Below are positions 60,348 through 64,000 of a stretch of DNA of 64,000 nucleotides, one piece after another (position 1 is the stretch's first letter; every line of letters starts with the position of its first letter). Origin of the DNA: Amycolatopsis lurida (lineage in GTDB: Bacteria > Actinomycetota > Actinomycetes > Mycobacteriales > Pseudonocardiaceae); contig NZ_FNTA01000004.1 of the NCBI RefSeq assembly GCF_900105055.1, forward strand, positions 3,999,501-4,063,500, in the 5' to 3' direction. A program made the translations under genes and the position numbers. Below the pieces are notes generated by a model. The model made no database searches. It was not told where the DNA came from and saw only the letters and a list, made by a program, of their open reading frames with translations.

Positions 60348-61388
60348 TCAGTCGACCGGGAGCGGCGACAGTTCCCTCGGCGGTTCCTGGAACTTGCCGT
60401 CGTTCGAGATGTCGACGTTCTTGTCCCGGACCCGCTTTTCCGTTCCCTTGTCGGTGTTCTCCGTTTCGAAGTTGCCGGGATCGAAGGTCTCGCCGGGGCT
60501 GACGTCCGGCGGCTCGGGAATGATCGGCAGGTTGTTGATCTCGGTGTTGATCTTCGAGATCAGCGACTCCGCCGCGCGGAACATGCTCTCCCTGATGTTG
60601 ACGACGCCGTCGTGGAAGCTGTTGTAGATCATTTCGGGGCTGTCCCCGACGATGTCGGCCTGCACGGTGGCCGCCGTGGCGAGCCCGGCCCCGGCCGCCG
60701 CGCCGGCGACCTGCACTCCGTTCGCGGTGGTGAAGAACGCCGCCGCGGTGAGACCACCGGCCGGCGGCACGGCCGCCACGAGCAGAGCGGTGACAGCGGC
60801 GGCGAAGGTCGCGGCCAGCGCCTTCTGCAGGGCGGATTCGTCCTGCCGTTCCTGGTCGTCGCGGTACTTTTCCGCGGCGGTCAGGAAGGAAGCGGCGAGG
60901 GCGCTCAGGTCGGCCCGTGCGGTCGCGATGGCGTCCCGCGCGGCCACGATGTCGGCTTCCAGCACGGTGAGTTTGGTACCCACGCGGGCATAGGTGTTCA
61001 CGAGACCCTGGATGTAGCTCTTGGCGGTCTCGGCGCCTTCACCACGCCACTTGAGCAACAGGACCAAAGACCGGTCGAGCGGCGCTTTCGTGTCCTGGAA
61101 AGCGTTCCAGAGACCTTCGTAGGCCTCGATCATGGTCTGCAGGCTGTTCTCGCCGACGAGCTCCGCCTCGGAAAACTCGAGGAAGAAGTCGCGGACCTGC
61201 TCCTTACGGCCGCCGGTCATGTCGATGTCGCTGCCGAACGTCCAGTCCAGGAAAAGGAGGTCTAGCGCCGCGAAGGCCTTTTCGGCGCCCGCTTGGAGGT
61301 CATGGGAGATCCCCTCGAGAAGCTTGGCGTTCTTGTCGTCACCTTCGGCGGTGGTTTCCGCGTCCAGCGCGTTGAAATACCCGTCCAC
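60348..61388 (-). CDS. Helical type VII secretion-associated protein, effector-like
   Basis: 346 aa, GTG start. The first 190 residues are long amphipathic helices (HDLQAGAEKAFAALDLLFLD, TYARVGTKLTVLEADIVAAR), as in WXG/LXG-type N-terminal domains. Residues about 190-250 are a hydrophobic Ala/Gly/Val stretch (ALAATFAAAVTALLVAAVPP and beyond) that could be a membrane-inserting or glycine-zipper hairpin. The last 60 residues are polar and Pro-rich. No catalytic domain is recognised. It lies between an EspC-like gene and a YbaB-like gene. Confidence 0.68.
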   Translation of the reverse strand: MDGYFNALDAETTAEGDDKNAKLLEGISHDLQAGAEKAFAALDLLFLDWTFGSDIDMTGGRKEQVRDFFLEFSEAELVGENSLQTMIEAYEGLWNAFQDTKAPLDRSLVLLLKWRGEGAETAKSYIQGLVNTYARVGTKLTVLEADIVAARDAIATARADLSALAASFLTAAEKYRDDQERQDESALQKALAATFAAAVTALLVAAVPPAGGLTAAAFFTTANGVQVAGAAAGAGLATAATVQADIVGDSPEMIYNSFHDGVVNIRESMFRAAESLISKINTEINNLPIIPEPPDVSPGETFDPGNFETENTDKGTEKRVRDKNVDISNDGKFQEPPRELSPLPVD

Positions 61389-61392
61389 GCCG

Positions 61393-61764
61393 CTACCCCT
61401 GGTTCCCGTATGCCGCGCGGTTCATTCGCTGCTTGTTGTCCTCGTCCACGGCTTCGTAAAGTTCGGCGACCCTCGCCAGTGCCTGAGAGGCGTCCTGCGT
61501 GCTGCGGTGCAGTTTCGCGAGCATCTTCTCGACGGCCTGGCGGTGTTCCTCATAGGCCGCCGAAACCCCGCGCATGCCCAGGGATTTCCCGAACGCGGTG
61601 TCCGGCGCGAAAAAGCCGGGGAGAAGGCCTCCCGTGACCGGGTCGGGAGCGGGCACGTCCTGCCCTCGCACCCCGGTATGGGCGGTACTGACTATGTCCG
61701 CGGCATTCTGCAGTTCCTTGCTCGACAACCTGAGATCGTCGAGGTCGGTTTCGAAACTGACCAT
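61393..61764 (-). CDS. EspC-like (ESX-1 secretion-associated) small helical protein
   Basis: 123 aa from the ATG at 61764 with GAGG 5 bases upstream; a GTG 6 bases earlier is possible. Two helices flank a Gly/Pro segment (GGLLPGFFAPDTAFGKSLGM). The second helix ends in LYEAVDEDNKQRM, in which YEAVD fits the type VII export signal Y-x-x-x-D/E at its usual C-terminal place. This is the layout of EspC/DUF2580-type partners of ESX substrates. No ESX core gene (eccC, eccD, mycP) is in this window, so export would use machinery elsewhere. Confidence 0.72.
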   Translation of the reverse strand: MVSFETDLDDLRLSSKELQNAADIVSTAHTGVRGQDVPAPDPVTGGLLPGFFAPDTAFGKSLGMRGVSAAYEEHRQAVEKMLAKLHRSTQDASQALARVAELYEAVDEDNKQRMNRAAYGNQG

Positions 61765-61862
61765 GTTCACCTCGCTGTCCGGATTCCACCCCCATGTAAG
61801 CAGCGTTGACTTGGCTGGACGCGAGACTTTGTCATCCGCGTACAGTGACGAACGTCACCCGC

Positions 61863-62303
61863 TCAGACGCAGATCCAGCAGTAGAGACGGTCGCCCCTGG
61901 TCGTGGCGATGCGGGCGAGTTCCGCGAGGCCGGTCAGCACGGTGGCCAGGTCCGCGGGATCGGCCTGGCCACCGAACTCCTCGGTTCGGGACCAGGGCTC
62001 GGCCACCTCGCGCAGGCGGGCCTCGTCGGCGTCGGACAACGCGGCGGACAACCCTTCGGTCAGCGCGACGACCAGACGCGCGCCGTCGTCGGCCATGGCG
62101 ACCGGGGCGAGGTCGCGTTCGATGACGGCCTCGTAGCCGACACCGGTGAGCAGGGACTCCAGCGTGCCCAACTGCACGAACGGGTCCACACCTTTGAGCG
62201 CGACGGTCGGGAAGGAAGCTTCGTCCGGACCGCCGACGAGGTCGATCGTGGTGGCCGCGGCGTCGTTGTCCGGCGCGGCGAAGTAGTCGAAGAGCACACC
62301 CAT
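61863..62303 (-). CDS. Conserved actinobacterial protein of unknown function
   Basis: 146 aa from the ATG at 62303, giving MGVLFDYFAAPDNDAAATTI. It is acidic and soluble, with TVALKGVDPFVQLGTLESLL, then WSRTEEFGGQADPADLATVL, and ends in DRLYCWICV. I do not recognise a domain. It lies between tRNA-Ala and the type VII-like cassette on the same strand, with no sign of membership in either. Confidence 0.75.
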   Translation of the reverse strand: MGVLFDYFAAPDNDAAATTIDLVGGPDEASFPTVALKGVDPFVQLGTLESLLTGVGYEAVIERDLAPVAMADDGARLVVALTEGLSAALSDADEARLREVAEPWSRTEEFGGQADPADLATVLTGLAELARIATTRGDRLYCWICV

Positions 62304-62341
62304 GCGCGCATTCTGGCAGGAAGCCATGGCGCGGAAACGAA

Positions 62342-62368
62342 AAAGCCACCCGCGGTGCGGATGGCTTT
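62342..62368 (-). terminator. Terminator of tRNA-Ala
   Basis: On the minus strand AAAGCCATCCGC / GCGGGTGGCTTT with T-rich TTTCG following, 13 bases after the tRNA. Confidence 0.85.
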
Positions 62369-62381
62369 CGTGGCCCCGGAG

Positions 62382-62454
62382 TGGAGCTGAGGGGAATCGA
62401 ACCCCTGACCCCCGCCTTGCAAAGGCGGTGCTCTACCAATTGAGCTACAGCCCC
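62382..62454 (-). tRNA. tRNA-Ala (TGC)
   Basis: 73 nt. Acceptor GGGGCTG / CAGCTCC (one G-U pair) with A73, D-arm TAGCTCAATTGGTAGAGCA, anticodon arm CCGCCTTTGCAAGGCGG (anticodon TGC), T-arm AGGGGTTCGATTCCCCT. CCA not encoded. The mycobacterial counterpart alaT lies in the same place after gyrA. Confidence 0.97.
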
Positions 62455-62491
62455 GGATCGCAGGCGATCATGATAACCGCCCGCGCCGAAA

Positions 62492-62680
62492 TCAGTTGTT
62501 GCGGGACGCGTCCGCGGCCTTGGCCGGGGCGCTTCCGTTCGTGGAAGCGGATCCCAGGGGACGCTCGGTGGGAGCGGTGGCCTCACGCCAGAGGTCGGCC
62601 TCGGCCTTGGCGGCCTTGTTGCGCTTGATCACGAACAGCACGCCGCCCGCGATGACCGCGAGTGCCAACAGCTTCTTCAT
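62492..62680 (-). CDS. DLW-39 family small membrane protein
   Basis: 62 aa. One N-terminal helix (KKLLALAVIAGGVLFVIKRN), then the family motif around ADLWREAT and a disordered Ala/Ser tail. The DLW-39 family is a conserved actinobacterial small protein commonly found beside the tRNA-Ile/Ala genes near gyrA. No function is known. RBS GAGGGGG lies upstream of the ATG. Confidence 0.85.
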   Translation of the reverse strand: MKKLLALAVIAGGVLFVIKRNKAAKAEADLWREATAPTERPLGSASTNGSAPAKAADASRNN

Positions 62681-62738
62681 CAGAAGCCCCCTCTTTCCGC
62701 CGAGTTGCTCCGCCTACCCACCGATGCTACTGCACCCC

Positions 62739-62752
62739 GTTCCACGTGGAAC
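62739..62752. promoter_or_regulatory. parS-like palindrome GTTCCACGTGGAAC
   Basis: A perfect 14-bp palindrome differing from the actinobacterial ParB site GTTTCACGTGAAAC at two symmetric positions. It lies in non-coding DNA about 1 kb from gyrA, close to the expected origin, where parS clusters occur. Confidence 0.55.
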
Positions 62753-62792
62753 CAGAGACCACCGCAACCCACAACGCCAACGCGCCACAACG

Positions 62793-62853
62793 CCTGGGGG
62801 GTCCAGGGGGGCGAAGCCCTTCCCTGGCGGGGGTCTGGGGGTTCGACCCCCAG
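62793..62853. repeat. Tandem G/C-rich hairpins
   Basis: Two adjacent inverted repeats, CCAGGG...CCCTGG (from about 62803 to 62826) and TCTGGGGGT-tcg-ACCCCCAGA (62834-62854), preceded by CTGGGGGG. The layout resembles the G-rich hairpin at 23661-23693. Confidence 0.6.
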
Positions 62854-62860
62854 AAATGGA

Positions 62861-62904
62861 AAACGCCCGGTCGCGGTTTGTGATTTCCACAAACACGACC
62901 GGGC
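62861..62904 (-). terminator. Terminator of tRNA-Ile
   Basis: On the minus strand an outer 9-bp stem GCCCGGTCG / CGACCGGGC and inner 7-bp stem GTTTGTG / CACAAAC, followed by GTTTTCC; it starts 9 bases after the tRNA. Confidence 0.88.
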
Positions 62905-62912
62905 CAACCGGG

Positions 62913-62986
62913 TGGGCCCACCAGGACTTGAACCTGGGACCTCTTCGTTATCAGCGAAGCGCTCTAACCGCCTGAGCTATGGGCCC
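62913..62986 (-). tRNA. tRNA-Ile (GAT)
   Basis: 74 nt. Acceptor GGGCCCA / TGGGCCC with A73, D-arm TAGCTCAGGCGGTTAGAGC, anticodon arm CTTCGCTGATAACGAAG (anticodon GAT), T-arm CCAGGTTCAAGTCCTGG. CCA not encoded. Equivalent of ileT downstream of gyrA in mycobacteria. Confidence 0.97.
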
Positions 62987-63001
62987 GAACGAGGAGAAGA
63001 T

Positions 63002-63025
63002 TACAGGACGCCTTTCGGCGTCCTG
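63002..63025 (-). terminator. Terminator of the gyrA-DUF3566 unit
   Basis: 9-bp stem CAGGACGCC / GGCGTCCTG with a GAAA tetraloop on the minus strand, then TAATCTTCTC. It ends 8 bases before the DUF3566 stop. Confidence 0.8.
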
Positions 63026-63033
63026 CAACCGGG

Positions 63034-63720
63034 TCACTCTCGTTCGGAAAGGGTCACTTCCAGGCCTCCGGCGAGGTCGGCGGAGACGTTGTAGATGAAG
63101 GCGCTGACGGTCGCCAGCGCCGAGATCAGCACGATGTTGATGGCGCCGAGGATGGCCGCGATCCCGAAGACGCGGCCGGCGCTGATCAACGGGTCGGCCG
63201 GCGCGTCGGCCCCTTCGCCGCCGACGAGCGACGAGTAGGTCCCGTTGAGTTTGTCCCAGACACCCATGCCGTCGAGGACGGTGTACAGGACGCCGACGGC
63301 GACGAGCCACACGAAGAACAGCGCGACGCCGAGGACGAGGGACAGTTTCAGCACCGACCAGGGGTCGAAGCGTTTGATCTGCAGGCTGGCGCGACGCGGT
63401 CCGCGGCCGGGGCGGCGGAGAGCGGTCGGCGCGGCACGGGTGCGGGAGGCCGACGGGATGGCGGAGGGGGCGGGGTCGCCCTCTCCGCTGTCGCCGAAGA
63501 GCCTCTTCGCGGCAGTGCCGCTGACACCGTGATAGTCGGTCACGGTCGTCGCGTCCCGCTGCGGGTCCGAGTGGGCCACGTCTTCGGTGGCGACCGAAGA
63601 CACCGACACCGTCTGCTCGCTGGAGCCTTCGGTTTCCCCGGCGCCGCTGTCGCGCTGCCAGGGCGGGCTCGACGAACCCGCCTGCGCGCCGCCTGCTTCG
63701 GGCTTCTCGGATGGTGTCAC
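63034..63720 (-). CDS. DUF3566 domain-containing membrane protein (Rv0007-like)
   Basis: 228 aa, GTG start 36 bases after gyrA. A disordered, Ser/Pro-rich N terminus of about 110 residues leads to the DUF3566 domain: LQIKRFDPWSVLKLSLVLGV, the first helix, LDGMGVWDKLNGTYSSL in the external loop, and a second helix (AAILGAINIVLISALATVSA) with the conserved FIYNVSADLAGGLEVTLSE end. Function unknown, but it follows gyrA in many actinobacteria. It is probably cotranscribed with gyrA. Confidence 0.93.
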   Translation of the reverse strand: MTPSEKPEAGGAQAGSSSPPWQRDSGAGETEGSSEQTVSVSSVATEDVAHSDPQRDATTVTDYHGVSGTAAKRLFGDSGEGDPAPSAIPSASRTRAAPTALRRPGRGPRRASLQIKRFDPWSVLKLSLVLGVALFFVWLVAVGVLYTVLDGMGVWDKLNGTYSSLVGGEGADAPADPLISAGRVFGIAAILGAINIVLISALATVSAFIYNVSADLAGGLEVTLSERE

Positions 63721-63756
63721 GAGGTGTCAGTCCTTACCCAGTACGTGGGGCGTCGT

Positions 63757-64000
63757 CTACTCCTGCTCCGACGCCGGGGTTTCTTCTCCTTCAGTACTAC
63801 CTGCAGTGGCGACGTCTGAGGGCTCGTCCGCGTTGCGTGCGACCGCGAGAAGAGTGGTTCCTTCGTCGAGATTCATCAGCCGCACTCCCTTCGTCTGCCT
63901 GCCTGCCTTGCGCACCTGTCCGGCCGAAGTCCGGATCACCCCGCCGCTGGAGGTGATCGCGTACAGCTCGTCTTCGGCGTCGACGATGACCGCGCCCACC
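63757..64000 (-). CDS. gyrA: DNA gyrase subunit A, C-terminal end (5' part beyond window)
   Basis: 81 codons visible. The sequence is the last blade of the GyrA beta-pinwheel: MGAVIVDAEDELYAITSSGG, then VRKAGRQTKGVRLMNLDEGT, the GyrA-box-like repeat motif, followed by VARNADEP and an acidic, Ser/Thr-rich tail (EGEETPASEQE). GyrA cuts and rejoins DNA to add negative supercoils. The gene continues past the right edge. Followed by the DUF3566 and tRNA-Ile genes as in mycobacteria. Confidence 0.93.
   Translation of the reverse strand, partial: VGAVIVDAEDELYAITSSGGVIRTSAGQVRKAGRQTKGVRLMNLDEGTTLLAVARNADEPSDVATAGSTEGEETPASEQE

Noticed and set aside
62793..62853. An additional tRNA gene
   Set aside because: TTCGA within a G/C stem resembles a T-arm, but no D-arm, anticodon arm or acceptor stem can be built around it.

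Overview
The window is high-GC actinobacterial chromosome. GTG starts are common, the tRNAs lack an encoded CCA, and genes are packed with ATGA, GTGA and TGATG overlaps. The content (FhaA/FhaB/PstP/RodA/PbpA/PknA/PknB, CrgA, Rv0010c-type PH protein, PpiA, tRNA-Ala, tRNA-Ile, DUF3566 protein, then the 3' end of gyrA) is the origin-proximal block known from mycobacteria. Gene style suggests the Pseudonocardiaceae, probably Amycolatopsis or a relative; this is inference, as no database search was possible. Since gyrA lies at the right edge, oriC/dnaA should lie further right.

Layout. 1-3.6 kb: two tandem, overlapping membrane Ser/Thr kinases on the minus strand; the second runs off the left edge. 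3.7-5.6 kb: two overlapping HpcH/HpaI-type CoA-ester lyases. 5.6-6.3 kb: an Abi-like HEPN protein. 6.4-14.7 kb: an eight-gene minus-strand operon (solute-binding lipoprotein, two permeases, two ATPases, aldehyde dehydrogenase, SDR, amidase). It faces a FadR/GntR regulator across a 60-bp gap that holds a perfect 15-bp palindrome, and looks like an uptake and catabolism unit for an amide-containing compound. 15.5-23.6 kb: patatin-like phospholipase, class F sortase with a secreted Ser/Thr-rich protein, Cys/Met-type PLP enzyme, a large secreted penicillin-acylase/discoidin protein, FKBP isomerase, and tRNA-Leu.

24-33.4 kb: the fhaA-fhaB-pstP-rodA-pbpA-pknA-pknB operon, which couples phospho-signalling to cell-wall elongation. 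33.6-43 kb: a kinase/ABC/PabA unit, FprA-type ferredoxin reductase, a two-component system, a DrrAB-like exporter, an SCO5389-family protein and a luciferase-like oxidoreductase. 43-48.4 kb: class E sortase with a small membrane partner, crgA, PH-domain protein, rhomboid protease, ppiA and a CwsA-position membrane protein.

48.4-62.3 kb is accessory: copper-chaperone-like HMA protein with a broken SnoaL-like gene upstream, a lipoprotein, pdxH, a secreted zinc carboxypeptidase, a winged-helix protein, an ADP-ribosylglycohydrolase, a second two-component system, a MerR regulator/MFS exporter pair, and a three-gene cassette resembling type VII secretion substrates (EspC-like, helical effector-like, YbaB-like). 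62.3-64 kb returns to the conserved block: tRNA-Ala, DLW-39 small protein, tRNA-Ile, DUF3566 protein, gyrA.

Non-coding signals of note: two exact DnaA boxes upstream of the PH gene, a parS-like palindrome near gyrA, two matching IdeR/DtxR-like palindromes, several very long perfect terminator hairpins, and a nested palindrome after pknB.
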